From NCBI GenBank assembly GCA_945890495.1, contig CAMDCO010000006.1, positions 1 through 64,000 on the forward strand: 64,000 bases of DNA, given 5' to 3'. Within the stretch, counting starts at the first letter, position 1. Each line of letters begins with the position of its first letter. Positions 23,247 to 32,891 of this stretch are shown in pieces. Origin of the DNA: Bordetella parapertussis. GTDB taxonomy: Bacteria > Pseudomonadota > Gammaproteobacteria > Burkholderiales > Thiobacillaceae. The position numbers and the translations under genes are program-made. The notes beneath the pieces are model-generated. The model was not told the origin of the DNA, searched no databases, and worked only from the letters and a program-made list of their open reading frames with translations.

Positions 23247-23912
23247 TTATTGGCCTTGTGCAACCGCTAATACCTTGTAATGTAAATCAAGATCTCTCAC
23301 TCGCGTGGCAAGACCCCCTCCGCCTGCCTCCGTATCCACCTCGTTCAGCAGGACATCATCGGCGATCACCAGGCGGGCCGCCCGTGTCACCTGCATATCC
23401 AGCATCGCCTGCGCCTGTCCAACCTCTATCCCGTCACGACGCAGCACGCGCTCAAGCTGCCGCTGCGGACTACAGTCGATCACCAGGACGCGATCCAACA
23501 AGGCGGCATAGGGGTTGGGCGTATGTTGGCCTCGATTTTCCGCCAACAGGGGAATGACCAGGATGACATAGGGCTCCGTAGCGGAATACACCCGCGCCTC
23601 GACCAGGGCACGAATGCGCGGATGGAGGATGGCCTCTAGTCGCCGGCGCGTCTCCGGTTCGCTGACCATGCGCTGGCGCAGGGCGGCACGATCCAGCCGG
23701 CCATTGACCAGAACATCGCCCCCGATCTGTGCCGCAATCTCAACCAGCGCCTGTTGTCCCGGCTCGACCAGTTCGCGGGCAAGCAAATCCGTATCGACGA
23801 TCTCCACGCCCTGCGCGGCAAAAAGGGCCGCGACCGTGCTCTTGCCGCTGCCAATCCCGCCGGTCAATCCCACACAGAAAGGACGCCTCAGCCCAGCCAC
23901 AGCCTCACCCAT
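23247..23912 (-). CDS. coaE: Dephospho-CoA kinase
   Basis: Last step of coenzyme A synthesis, phosphorylating the 3'-hydroxyl of dephospho-CoA. A 221-residue P-loop kinase: GGIGSGKST near residue 20, DTDLLARELV, LRQRMVSEPETRRRLEAILHP and the RD motif in RVLRRDGI, all typical. It overlaps the end of pilD by 25 bases, so it belongs to the pilus-gene transcript. Confidence 0.93.
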   Translation of the reverse strand: MGEAVAGLRRPFCVGLTGGIGSGKSTVAALFAAQGVEIVDTDLLARELVEPGQQALVEIAAQIGGDVLVNGRLDRAALRQRMVSEPETRRRLEAILHPRIRALVEARVYSATEPYVILVIPLLAENRGQHTPNPYAALLDRVLVIDCSPQRQLERVLRRDGIEVGQAQAMLDMQVTRAARLVIADDVLLNEVDTEAGGGGLATRVRDLDLHYKVLAVAQGQ

Positions 23913-24697
23913 TCCCGCCCCCAGACAATAGCCAAGCCCCCGGCCAGCGCCAGAAAGGGCCCAAAGGGCAAGGCCGTATGCCGGTTGGCACGCCCGCGCA
24001 ACAAGGCCAGCCCTCCGACCAGCAAGGCCAGAAGACTGGCCAACAAGACCAGCAACGGCAAGACCATCCAGCCCAACCAGGCCCCCAATGCGGCAAGCAG
24101 CTTCGCATCACCCAGGCCCATGCCCTCGCGCCCGGTCAATCGGGCATAGCCCCAGGCCACCGTAGCCAGGGCTGCATAACCGGCGACCGCGCCCAACACC
24201 GCGTCTGGCAGAGAAACAACGCCCCAGTAACCCAGTGCATTGGCCAGCAAGCCGACCCACAGCAGCCCCAAGGTCAGGCGATCTGGCAACAACAGGGTTC
24301 GGACATCAATCACCGCCAACGCCAGCAGGGTCCACAGAAAACCCATGACCAGCGCCACCTCCTGGGTCGGGCCCAAGGCCCCCACGGCAGCCAGCGCCAG
24401 GCCCGCCGCCGCCAACGCGACCAACGGATAACGCCAAGGAATTCGAACCGCGCAGGCCCGACAACGGCCACGCTGGAAGGCAAAACTCAGCAAGGGGATG
24501 TTCTCGAACCAGGCCAGCGCGTGTCCACACTGCGGACAGCACGACCCCGGCAGGACCAAGCTAGGGCGGGGGTCTGGCATCGTTTGACCGCACTGTAGCG
24601 CCCAATCGTGCTCCATCTGTTTGGGCATGCGGTAGATGACGACATTCAGAAAGCTGCCTATCACCAAGCCCAGGATGGCCACCAGCGCCTCAATCAC
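23888..24697 (-). CDS. pilD: Prepilin peptidase / N-methyltransferase
   Basis: Inner-membrane aspartic protease that cleaves and N-methylates type IV prepilins. A 269-residue polytopic protein with the N-terminal GSFLNVVIYRMPK, a zinc-binding pair CPQCGH and CRAC, and both catalytic Asp sites (VIDVRTLLLPD and GLGDAKLLAALG). Its ATG overlaps the pilC stop (ATGA). Confidence 0.93.
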   Translation of the reverse strand: MIEALVAILGLVIGSFLNVVIYRMPKQMEHDWALQCGQTMPDPRPSLVLPGSCCPQCGHALAWFENIPLLSFAFQRGRCRACAVRIPWRYPLVALAAAGLALAAVGALGPTQEVALVMGFLWTLLALAVIDVRTLLLPDRLTLGLLWVGLLANALGYWGVVSLPDAVLGAVAGYAALATVAWGYARLTGREGMGLGDAKLLAALGAWLGWMVLPLLVLLASLLALLVGGLALLRGRANRHTALPFGPFLALAGGLAIVWGREWVRLWLG

Positions 24698-25944
24698 AGC
24701 ACACTCCCCATGCGGAAAACGGGCAGATACATCGCGATCACCACGCCGCCGATCAAGAGGCCCAGCACCACCATCAGCACCGGTTCGATCAGATTCGACA
24801 AGCGCGCGACGGTCTCGGCCACCTCCTGCTCGTAATAATCAGCCACCTTGGCCATCAACCCGTCCAGCGAACCGCTCTCTTCGCCCACCGCCGCCATCTG
24901 CACCATCATCGGCGGGAAGACCCGCGCACGCGCCAAGGCCACCGACACCGTCTGACCCGCGGTCACATCGGCCTGCAAGGACACAACGGCCTCGGCATAG
25001 ACCGTGTGACCGGCCGCACCCCCCGCCGCCTCAAGGGTCTGACGCAAGGGGATGCCCGCCGCGAACAAGGCCGCGAAGGTCCCCGCCCAGCGCGCCAGCG
25101 CCGCCTTGGTGATCAGACCGCCCAACAACGGGATGTGCAAGACGAACCGATCCAAGGCCGTACGCAGGGCCGGCCAACGCGACCCCCATCGGCCCAGCAC
25201 ACCGCCCATGCCCAACAACAGGGCCAGAATCCAAGGGCCATACGCCATCAGCCCATCAGAGATCGCCAGCACGACCCGCGTCGGCCAAGGCAGCAGGGCG
25301 CCCGCGTCGGCATACAGACGGGCAAAACTGGGGATCACAAACAGCAGCAAGGCCAGGGTCAGGAGCAGCGCCATCATGAGTACCATGGCCGGATAAAACA
25401 GGGCCGTGCGTACCTTGTCGCGCAGGTTCAGCATGCGTTCCTGATAACCGGCCGCACGATCACACATTACCTCTAAGGCGCCAGACAACTCCCCTGCCGC
25501 GACCATGCGACAGGTCAGGGCATCAAAATTCCGTGGGTAGGCCTGCATCGCCGCCGACAAGGTCTGCCCAGCCTCAAGCCGTTGCCGCAGTTGAAGAATA
25601 ACCGGACGCAGACCGGTGCCTGTCTGGCTGGCCTCGGTCACCCCCAAGGCCTGCAACAGCGGGACACCGGCGCGCAGCAAGGTCGCCAATTGGCGCATGA
25701 ATAACACATGGTCGCGGGCCTTTGACACCGTCTGCCGACCCCGTCGCAAATCAAGCCAAAATTTCCGCCGAACGGGCCGCACATCGTCCACCTCGATTCC
25801 AGCCTCAGCCAAGGCCCAGCGCAGGCTGGCTGCGCCGGCCGCGAGCCGTTCACCGCGCGCGGGTTGACCGCTCGCATCCCGCCCCCGCCACGCGAAGGGG
25901 CGCTGGCCTGGGGCGTCCCAAAGCACGGGACGGGTCTCAGTCAT
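24694..25944 (-). CDS. pilC: Type IV pilus inner-membrane platform protein PilC
   Basis: A 416-residue type II secretion F-family protein that anchors the pilus assembly motor. Two repeats of the T2SF domain each end in a hydrophobic segment; it has FMRQLATLLRAGVPLLQAL in the first and the equivalent ARWAGTFAALFAAGIPLRQTLEAA in the second. It overlaps pilB by 8 bases and pilD by 4, so the three are translationally linked. Confidence 0.92.
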   Translation of the reverse strand: MTETRPVLWDAPGQRPFAWRGRDASGQPARGERLAAGAASLRWALAEAGIEVDDVRPVRRKFWLDLRRGRQTVSKARDHVLFMRQLATLLRAGVPLLQALGVTEASQTGTGLRPVILQLRQRLEAGQTLSAAMQAYPRNFDALTCRMVAAGELSGALEVMCDRAAGYQERMLNLRDKVRTALFYPAMVLMMALLLTLALLLFVIPSFARLYADAGALLPWPTRVVLAISDGLMAYGPWILALLLGMGGVLGRWGSRWPALRTALDRFVLHIPLLGGLITKAALARWAGTFAALFAAGIPLRQTLEAAGGAAGHTVYAEAVVSLQADVTAGQTVSVALARARVFPPMMVQMAAVGEESGSLDGLMAKVADYYEQEVAETVARLSNLIEPVLMVVLGLLIGGVVIAMYLPVFRMGSVL

Positions 25945-27214
25945 TGGTTACCGCCATGACCTCGTGCAAGGAAGTCACCCCACGCAAGACCTTGAGAAGC
26001 CCGGCCTGGCGCAAGGTCAAATACCCCTCGCGCGCCGACTGTGCAGCCACCTCTGCCGCCGAGGCCCCCGCCAAGATCAAGACGCGAATCGCCGGGCTAA
26101 TGGGCATCACCTGAAAGATGCCGGTGCGTCCGCGATAGCCGGTACCGCGACACTGCGGACAACCCGTGGCCACATAGGCCTGCGCCCCGGCCACCCAGTC
26201 TGCCCCAGCCGACCCCACCTCCGTCAGACCCGCCGCACGCAAGACCGCCGCATCATGCAGAACCGACTGCCGACAGTGCAGGCACAACTTGCGCACCAGT
26301 CGCTGGGCGGTAATCAACAACACCGACGAGGCCAAGTTGTAGCCCGCAACGCCCATGCGCACCAGGCGCTCCAATGTTGCCGGGGCATCGTTGGTGTGCA
26401 GGGTCGAAAGCACCAAGTGGCCCGTCTGCGCCGCCTTGACGGCAATATCGGCGGTCTCGGCATCGCGCACCTCGCCGACCATCATGATGTCCGGGTCCTG
26501 GCGCAGAAAGGCACGCAGGGCCGTAGCAAAATCCAGCCCCGCGCGTTCATGCACATTGACCTGATTGACCCCCTCCAGATGGATCTCGACCGGATCCTCC
26601 ACCGTGCAGATGTTGGCCCCTTGCCGGTTCAGGCGGCGCAGACAGGCATACAGGGACAGCGTCTTTCCACTCCCGGTCGGGCCGGTCACCAAGATCATGC
26701 CGTAGGGCCGTTCGATCGCCTCCAGCAGCGCCGTCATCTGTCCCGGTTCGTAACCCAGATCCTCAAGATCGCGACGCAGGGCCGCCGCCGAATCTAGGAT
26801 ACGCAACACCACCTTCTCGCCGTGCAGGGTCGGCAGCGTGGACAGCCGCAGATCCACCTGCGGCCCACCGGCCCGGCTATGTTTGAAATGACCGTCCTGC
26901 GGCAACCGCTTTTCAGCGATATCGAGACGGGCGAGGATCTTCAGTCGCGAGACCACCCGCAGATGCAGGTCCAGGCTCAGGCGTTGTGTCTCATGCAGAA
27001 TGCCATCGAGGCGATAGCGGATCCGCGCCTCGCTCTCACCCGGTTCGAGGTGAATATCGGAGGCCTCCTCGACCAATGCCGTAGCCAGCAGCGTCTCAAG
27101 CGTCCGAATAACAAGGGCATCCTCGCCCCCGCCGTCTCCTGAGGGAACCCCGCTACGGCGCTCCGCAAACCCATCCCAGCCTGCCATCGCCGTCGGTTCC
27201 ATCGCCCCGCTCAA
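25937..27214 (-). CDS. pilB: Type IV pilus/type II secretion assembly ATPase (PilB/GspE-like)
   Basis: Hexameric motor ATPase that powers pilin polymerisation. Walker A GPTGSGKTLS, the Asp box/Walker B (RQDPDIMMVGEVRDAETADIA), a His box (STLHTNDAPATL) and a zinc finger (CLHCR...CPQC) are present. At 425 residues it is shorter than PilB (about 570) and lacks the N-terminal MshEN domain, resembling GspE core or short PilB forms. TTG 27214 overlaps the corB stop; ATG 27202 is an alternative. No pilin gene is adjacent. Confidence 0.88.
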   Translation of the reverse strand: MSGAMEPTAMAGWDGFAERRSGVPSGDGGGEDALVIRTLETLLATALVEEASDIHLEPGESEARIRYRLDGILHETQRLSLDLHLRVVSRLKILARLDIAEKRLPQDGHFKHSRAGGPQVDLRLSTLPTLHGEKVVLRILDSAAALRRDLEDLGYEPGQMTALLEAIERPYGMILVTGPTGSGKTLSLYACLRRLNRQGANICTVEDPVEIHLEGVNQVNVHERAGLDFATALRAFLRQDPDIMMVGEVRDAETADIAVKAAQTGHLVLSTLHTNDAPATLERLVRMGVAGYNLASSVLLITAQRLVRKLCLHCRQSVLHDAAVLRAAGLTEVGSAGADWVAGAQAYVATGCPQCRGTGYRGRTGIFQVMPISPAIRVLILAGASAAEVAAQSAREGYLTLRQAGLLKVLRGVTSLHEVMAVTND

Positions 27215-28479
27215 TCCGTGCGTGGGTAAATCCGTGCCGTCTTGACCATGCGATCCTGGACCTGCAACAGCTCAATCGGATAGCCCGCGACAAGCAGGGT
27301 GACATCGGGTTCTGGCATCGCCTCCAGACGCTCCAGGATCAGGCCATTCAAGGTGCGCGAGCCCTCGATCGGCAGCTCCAGGCCCAGCTTACGATTCAGG
27401 TCGCGCAAACTAGCGCCCCCTTCAACGAGATAGCTCCCATCCGCTTGCGCCACCCATTCCGGATTCTCCAGCGGGTGTCCCAAATCAAACTCCCCCACGA
27501 TCTCCATCAAGATATCGGCCATGGTCAGCAAGCCTTCCAGTTCGCCATACTCGTCCACCACCAGCCCGATGCGGTGTCGATTGTGCTGAAACTGCGCCAG
27601 TTGCGAGAGCAGCGGCGTCCCGGCAGGGATGAAATACGGCTCCCGCAGACAGGTGGTGAACTCGGCACGGTCAAACGGTTCGTCACGCAACCGTGCCAGC
27701 GCACTACGCACCGACAGGATACCGCGCACCTCGTTCAGATCGCCGGCATAGACCACCAACCAGGAATGGTGGCTGGTCTCCAGTTGGTGGACGATCTCTT
27801 CGTCTTCCGACTCCATGTCGATGGCCTCAATCTGGCTGCGCGGATGCATAACATCATCGACGCTGATCTTCTCCAGCTCAAACAGGTTGAGCAAGATGTT
27901 GCGATGAGTGGAGCGCAAAAACTGCCCCGACTCCGCCAGCAAGGTGCGTAATTCCTCGACGCCCATCCGGTTAACCGAACCGGCATCCGGCAAACGGATC
28001 CGCAGAAGGTAGATCAAGCCGCGAACGAACAGGTTAATAAACCAGACCACCGGGCTCAACACACGGGTCAGCAGCGTCAACGGGAAACTGACCCAAGGCA
28101 CCACACGGTCGGCATGAGCGGCCGCCAACACCTTGGGCGTCACTTCCGAGAAAACCAGGATCAAAAAGGTCACCCCGAGGGTAGCGATCGTCAGCGCAAA
28201 CTCGCTATCGCCCATGAGCCGCATGCTAATGAGAGTAACCAGTGCGGCTGCGGCCGCATTAATCAGATTATTGCCAAGGAGGATGACCGCCAGAAGCTGG
28301 TCCGTGCGAGCCAGCAAGACCTCGGCGAGACGAGCCCCGCGATGACCGCTCTTGGCCTGATGGCGCAAGCGGTGGCGATTAACCGCCATCATGCTCGTCT
28401 CGGCGGCAGAGAAGAAGGCCGACAACAACAGCAATGCGGCCAAGACTAGCAGGAGGGCATTAATCGGGATGTCGTCCAC
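27211..28479 (-). CDS. CNNM/CorB-like transporter with CBS pair and CorC/HlyC domain
   Basis: A 422-residue protein with an N-terminal DUF21 (CNNM) membrane domain of about four helices (SAFFSAAETSMMAVNRHRL, NNLINAAAAAL), tandem CBS domains around residues 200-330, and a C-terminal CorC_HlyC transporter-associated domain. CNNM proteins transport or sense Mg2+. The start is GTG 28479. It sits between ypjD and the pil genes, probably in one transcript. Confidence 0.88.
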   Translation of the reverse strand: MDDIPINALLLVLAALLLLSAFFSAAETSMMAVNRHRLRHQAKSGHRGARLAEVLLARTDQLLAVILLGNNLINAAAAALVTLISMRLMGDSEFALTIATLGVTFLILVFSEVTPKVLAAAHADRVVPWVSFPLTLLTRVLSPVVWFINLFVRGLIYLLRIRLPDAGSVNRMGVEELRTLLAESGQFLRSTHRNILLNLFELEKISVDDVMHPRSQIEAIDMESEDEEIVHQLETSHHSWLVVYAGDLNEVRGILSVRSALARLRDEPFDRAEFTTCLREPYFIPAGTPLLSQLAQFQHNRHRIGLVVDEYGELEGLLTMADILMEIVGEFDLGHPLENPEWVAQADGSYLVEGGASLRDLNRKLGLELPIEGSRTLNGLILERLEAMPEPDVTLLVAGYPIELLQVQDRMVKTARIYPRTD

Positions 28480-28496
28480 AGCGGTGGGGGGTGGCG

Positions 28497-29300
28497 TCAG
28501 GTGCGCCCCAACAAGATTTCAAGGACAAACTGTGCGCCCATGTAGGACAGGAAGAGCATGGCAAAACCGGTCAGCGTGCCGTAAATAGCCCGTTTGCCAC
28601 GCCAACCGTAACGGTGACGACCTAACAACAGGGTCGCAAAGATCAGCCAAGAGGCGATACCAAACACCGTCATGTGGGTGAAAGGCAGATGTTCGCCAAA
28701 GGTCTGTTTGGAAAACACGACACCGGTCAGCAAGGTCAGGGTCAGTATGACAAAACCTATCTCTAAGAGGCGGAACAGCAGGGTCTCGATGGTGAGTAGC
28801 GGCAACATCCCGGCCGGGGCCGTTTTCTCAGCCGGCCTTTGCAGCGCCTGTTCGGCCACGGCCAGAAACACGGCATGCAGGGCCGCAATCAGGAACAGGC
28901 TATAGGCCGTCATCGACATCAGCAGATGGGCCCGGAAGGCGGGATTGTCGCTATGCGGGACGAGCTGACCGTCGCCCATCATGCCCTGTAACAAGACCGC
29001 CACAGCCGCAATGGCCAGCACCACGCCCTGCATCCCACCTAGGCTATAGCGCCAAGAAGCCGCCCCATAGACCAACACCGAAAGGGCGGCAATCGCTGAC
29101 AGCATCGTGGAAAAGCCCAAACGAACCCCGTCACCGCCCAAAAAGGCGCCTATCAGCAAGGCCATGTGCAGCATAAGGGGCACCAGAGGCACCAACCTCC
29201 AGTATCCCGGGCGCTGCGAAGTAATGCGGCCAGGCCAAAAAACCACGGCCTGAGCCGCGTAGGCCACCGCACAAATCAGGAAAGGCAAAAGATCAGGCAT
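28497..29300 (-). CDS. ypjD: Cytochrome c assembly-type membrane protein YpjD
   Basis: A 267-residue integral membrane protein with about eight helices, of the CcsA/CcmC-like family. It has H-containing segments (VPHSDNPAFRAHLLMSMTAYSLFLIAALHAV and HLPFTHMTVFGIASWLIFATLLLGRHRYGWRG) that match the haem-handling fold. The E. coli YpjD function is not settled. It is divergent from ffh with CorB following, a gene order seen repeatedly in proteobacteria. Confidence 0.87.
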   Translation of the reverse strand: MPDLLPFLICAVAYAAQAVVFWPGRITSQRPGYWRLVPLVPLMLHMALLIGAFLGGDGVRLGFSTMLSAIAALSVLVYGAASWRYSLGGMQGVVLAIAAVAVLLQGMMGDGQLVPHSDNPAFRAHLLMSMTAYSLFLIAALHAVFLAVAEQALQRPAEKTAPAGMLPLLTIETLLFRLLEIGFVILTLTLLTGVVFSKQTFGEHLPFTHMTVFGIASWLIFATLLLGRHRYGWRGKRAIYGTLTGFAMLFLSYMGAQFVLEILLGRT

Positions 29301-29363
29301 CCGGGCAGTTCTCGATTTGTTAGACTAGCGGTCGCCAGTTTAGCCTAATTTCCCTCAAAGCCT

Positions 29364-30716
29364 ATGTTCGACAATCTCACCCAACGCCTCGGCACCGTCG
29401 TTAAAAATCTGCGCGGTCAGGGTCGCCTGACCGAAACCAACATCCAGGACGCCCTGCGCGAGGTGCGCGTCGCCCTCTTGGAGGCCGATGTCGCCCTGCC
29501 GGTCGTGCGCACCTTCATTGATCAGATCAAGACCCGCGCCTTGGGGCAGGAAGTCATCGGTAGCCTGACGCCGGGCCAGGCCTTGGTCGGCGTGGTGCAC
29601 AAGGAGCTCACGGCCCTGATGGGCGGGGCCACAGCGCCGCTGTCCTTCGCCAGCCAGCCGCCCGCCGTATTCCTGATGGCCGGCCTGCAAGGCGCCGGCA
29701 AGACCACCACCACCGGCAAGTTAGTGCGCGTCATTCGTGACATGGGGCGGAAAAAGATCCTCGTGGTCTCGGCCGATGTGTACCGCCCCGCCGCTATCGA
29801 GCAGCTGAAGATGGTGGCCAGTCAGGCCGAGGCCGAGTTCTTCCCCTCCGAGGTCGGGCAGCAACCGGTCGCCATCGCGCTGGCCGCGCTCGATTACGCC
29901 AAAAAACATTTCTTCGATGTCCTGATCGTCGACACCGCCGGCCGTCTTGCCATCGACACCGTGATGATGGCCGAGATCCAGGCCATCCACGCCGCCGTCA
30001 AGCCGGTCGAGACCCTGTTCGTCGTCGATGCCATGCAAGGTCAGGACGCCGTCAACACCGCCAAGGCCTTCAACGAGGCCCTGCCGCTGACGGGCGTCAT
30101 CCTCACCAAACTGGATGGCGATGCCCGCGGCGGTGCGGCGCTGTCGGTGCGCCACATCACGGGCAAGCCGATCAAGCTGGTCGGCGTGGGCGAAAAACTC
30201 TCCGGCATCGAGGTCTTCCACCCCGAACGCATGGCCAGTCGCATCCTCGGCATGGGCGATGTGCTGTCCTTGATCGAAGAAGCGCAGAAGGGCGTCGATG
30301 AAGCGGCCGCCCGCCGTACCGTCGAGAAGCTCAAGTCCGGCAAGGGCTTCGACCTCGAAGACTTCAAGGAACAGATGCAGCAGATGAAAAAACTCGGCGG
30401 CCTGGGCAACCTGGTCGACAAGCTGCCCGGCGCGGCCAAACTTGGCGCAGGTGACATCGCCCAAGGCGAACAGCAGATGCGCCGCATCGAGGGCCTCATC
30501 AATTCGATGACCCCGCAGGAACGGCGCAAACCGGAGATCCTCAAGGCCAGCCGCAAGCGCCGCATCGCCGCCGGTGCCGGCCTGCAGGTGCAGGATGTCA
30601 ATCGCCTGCTGGCCCAATTCGAGCAGATGCAAAAGATGATGAAGTCCATGGGCAAGGGCGGCGGCATGGCCAAGATGATGCGCGGCATGGCCGGCAAGAT
30701 GCCCGGTCTGCGCTAA
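29364..30716 (+). CDS. ffh: Signal recognition particle protein Ffh
   Basis: GTPase of the signal recognition particle, which delivers nascent inner-membrane proteins to FtsY. A 450-residue protein: N domain, G domain with GLQGAGKTTTTGKL, DTAGRL and TKLDGDARGGAAL, and a Met-rich M domain near the C-terminus (EQMQKMMKSMGKGGGMAKMMRGMAGKMPG) that binds 4.5S RNA. ATG 29364 fits. Its RNA partner gene (ffs) was not seen in this window. Confidence 0.97.
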   Translation: MFDNLTQRLGTVVKNLRGQGRLTETNIQDALREVRVALLEADVALPVVRTFIDQIKTRALGQEVIGSLTPGQALVGVVHKELTALMGGATAPLSFASQPPAVFLMAGLQGAGKTTTTGKLVRVIRDMGRKKILVVSADVYRPAAIEQLKMVASQAEAEFFPSEVGQQPVAIALAALDYAKKHFFDVLIVDTAGRLAIDTVMMAEIQAIHAAVKPVETLFVVDAMQGQDAVNTAKAFNEALPLTGVILTKLDGDARGGAALSVRHITGKPIKLVGVGEKLSGIEVFHPERMASRILGMGDVLSLIEEAQKGVDEAAARRTVEKLKSGKGFDLEDFKEQMQQMKKLGGLGNLVDKLPGAAKLGAGDIAQGEQQMRRIEGLINSMTPQERRKPEILKASRKRRIAAGAGLQVQDVNRLLAQFEQMQKMMKSMGKGGGMAKMMRGMAGKMPGLR

Positions 30717-30741
30717 GTTGCATTAAGCCAGGACCCGGGGT

Positions 30742-31479
30742 TTGCCCGAACTCACTGATCTCCTCTGGGCGGCCCCTGTCCTGCTGGCGGCCTATTTCAT
30801 CCGTGGCATCACCGGCTTTGGCTCCGGTCTCATCGCCGTCCCGCTGCTCGCCCTGCACTGGCCGCTCACCTTTGTCGTCCCCCTGATCCTGCTCACCGAT
30901 TTCACCGCCTCGCTCATCCTAGGTGGGCGCAACTTCGACAAGGTCGCCTGGCCGGAGATCAAACGCCTGTTAGCGCCCGGCCTGACCGGGGTGCTGATCG
31001 GGGTTTGGCTACTGGTGTCTCTGCCGCGCGAACCCTTGCTGATGGTTCTGGGCAGCTTCATCATCCTCTACGCCCTGCGCAACCTGCTCCTCGACACCGA
31101 ACACCCGCAGCTGGCCAGTACCCGTTGGGCCTGGCCAGCAGGTCTCACCGGCGGCGCGGTCGGTGCCCTGTTCGGCACCGGCGGCCCGCCCTATGTGATC
31201 TATCTCTCGCACCGCCTGTTCGACAAAGGCCAATTGCGCGCCACCTTATCCGGCCTGTTTTTCCTCGAAGGGCTGGCGCGGATCACCGCCTTCACCGCCA
31301 GCGGACTGCTGCTGCATCGCGAACTCTTCATCGCCTATGCCGGCGCCCTGCCGCTGACGCTGGGCGCTTTATGGATTGGCAGCCATGTCCACAGCCGGCT
31401 GACCCAGGCGCAAATGATCCGCCTCATCAGCCTGATCCTGATCGGCAGCGGTGTCGCCTTGTGGATTAAGGCGCTGTAG
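30742..31479 (+). CDS. Sulfite exporter TauE/SafE family permease
   Basis: A 245-residue membrane protein with about eight helices. Two repeats of the TauE/SafE signature are visible (IRGITGFGSGLIAVPLLAL at the start and GGAVGALFGTGGPPYVIYL in the second half). The family exports sulfite, sulfoacetate or related anions. The start is TTG 30742 immediately after a 25-base gap from ffh. Specific substrate unknown. Confidence 0.85.
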   Translation: MPELTDLLWAAPVLLAAYFIRGITGFGSGLIAVPLLALHWPLTFVVPLILLTDFTASLILGGRNFDKVAWPEIKRLLAPGLTGVLIGVWLLVSLPREPLLMVLGSFIILYALRNLLLDTEHPQLASTRWAWPAGLTGGAVGALFGTGGPPYVIYLSHRLFDKGQLRATLSGLFFLEGLARITAFTASGLLLHRELFIAYAGALPLTLGALWIGSHVHSRLTQAQMIRLISLILIGSGVALWIKAL

Positions 31480-31513
31480 GGGACGCTGTAGGAAACAATC
31501 TGACGGCGTAGCC

Positions 31514-32413
31514 TTAACCACGCGGGTGGTGTTGGGCGTGCAACTGCTTCAGCCGCTCGCGCGCCACATGGGTGTAGATCTGGGTAGTGGAGATATCGGC
31601 GTGGCCGAGCAGCATCTGCACCACACGCAGGTCGGCACCGTGATTGAGCAAGTGGGTGGCAAAGGCGTGACGCAGGGTGTGCGGCGAGATCGGCGCACGG
31701 ATGGCGGCGGTCGCCGCGTGTAGCTTGATCCGGTACCAGAAGGCCTGGCGGGTCATGGCGGCACCCCGCGCGGTGACGAACAGGGCATCGCTAATCCGCC
31801 CGTTCAGTAGATCGACCCGCGCCTCGCGCAGGTAGCGCGTCAGCCAGTCGAGGGCGATCTCGCCCGTGGGCACGAGCCTTTCCTTGCGCCCCTTGCCCAT
31901 GACGCGCACCACGCCCATCTGTATCTGCACGGCAGAAAACGGCAGATTGACCAATTCGCTGACACGCAGGCCGCAGGCGTAGAGCAACTCAAGCATGGCG
32001 CGGTCGCGCAGGCCTTGCGCTGTGGCCGTCTGCGGCGCGGCGAGCAAGGCCTCGACCTCGGCCTCGCTGAGATTCTTCGGCAAGGGCCGGGGCAGACGCG
32101 GCGCCTCGATGTTGATGGTCGGGTCATCGCTGCGCTGGCCCTGGCGCAACAGCCAGCGGTAATAACGGCGCAGGGCGGTCAACTGGCGGGCCAGGCTGCG
32201 GGCGGCAATGCCCTGTTTCAGGGTGCGCTCGGCCAAAAAAGACTGGATGCTGGCGGCATCTGCCGTCAACAAACCGGAATCACGCCCCTTGGCCCACAAC
32301 GCGAACTGGGTCAGGTCGCGGCGATAGCTCTCCAGGCTGGTCGGCGCGAGGCCGTCCTCCAACCAGAGCGCGTCGCAAAAGGCGTCGAGTTCAGGAAGGA
32401 CAGCTGCCTTCAT
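31514..32413 (-). CDS. xerD: Tyrosine recombinase XerD
   Basis: Chromosome-dimer resolution recombinase acting at dif with XerC. A 299-residue protein: N-terminal SAM-like core-binding domain and C-terminal catalytic domain with ACGLRVSEL (Arg), GKGRKERLVP (Lys), HTLRHAFATHLL (His-x2-Arg), GHADISTTQIYTHV (His and the nucleophile Tyr). All six catalytic residues are there. Its ATG lies 23 bases inside the ogt 3' end. Confidence 0.93.
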   Translation of the reverse strand: MKAAVLPELDAFCDALWLEDGLAPTSLESYRRDLTQFALWAKGRDSGLLTADAASIQSFLAERTLKQGIAARSLARQLTALRRYYRWLLRQGQRSDDPTINIEAPRLPRPLPKNLSEAEVEALLAAPQTATAQGLRDRAMLELLYACGLRVSELVNLPFSAVQIQMGVVRVMGKGRKERLVPTGEIALDWLTRYLREARVDLLNGRISDALFVTARGAAMTRQAFWYRIKLHAATAAIRAPISPHTLRHAFATHLLNHGADLRVVQMLLGHADISTTQIYTHVARERLKQLHAQHHPRG

Positions 32414-32891
32414 GCGTCAGTAGCCAGCGTTTTACGGTGAGAGGGAAAGGATCTTGCATAGGGTCCTGAGTATGCATGAAACCGCCCAGCCCGGTCGCAG
32501 AGAGCACTCGGTGACACGGGATGACGATGGGGATGGGATTGTCGCCCAGGGCCTGTCCCACCGCACGGGCGCTGCTGCCGATCTGCCGCGCCAAGGCCCC
32601 ATAGGTGGTCGTCCCGCCCGCCGGAACCGTGCTCAGGGCCGCCCAGACACGCTGCCGAAACGGGGTTCCCATCAGGGCCAGCGGCAGTTCGAACGGCCGC
32701 GCGGGGTCGGCGAAATAGGCCTCCAGCGCCTGGGCCACCGGGCGCACCCGCGCCGGGACCTGACGACGGCCAGAGGGTAGAAAGACCAACTCGGCCAGTC
32801 GCTCGCCCGCCATGCGTACGCCCAGCGCCCCGAAGGGTGCCGGGACGATCCCGTCAAAGCGGCGAGGAGAGGGCGCGGCGATACCACTCAT
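32391..32891 (-). CDS. ogt: Methylated-DNA--[protein]-cysteine S-methyltransferase (Ogt-like)
   Basis: Suicide repair protein that takes a methyl group from O6-methylguanine. About 166 residues ending with the acceptor loop IPCHRVL, preceded by GTPFRQRVWAALSTVPAGGTTTYGALARQIG, all normal for Ogt. ATG 32891 is my choice; it overlaps the Rieske gene by 38 bases, and the long upstream extension is a shadow of that gene. It is followed by xerD on the same transcript. Confidence 0.9.
   Translation of the reverse strand: MSGIAAPSPRRFDGIVPAPFGALGVRMAGERLAELVFLPSGRRQVPARVRPVAQALEAYFADPARPFELPLALMGTPFRQRVWAALSTVPAGGTTTYGALARQIGSSARAVGQALGDNPIPIVIPCHRVLSATGLGGFMHTQDPMQDPFPLTVKRWLLTHEGSCPS

Noticed and set aside
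29721-30632. 303-codon frame opposite ffh
   Set aside because: Antisense shadow with low-complexity composition; ffh is unambiguous.
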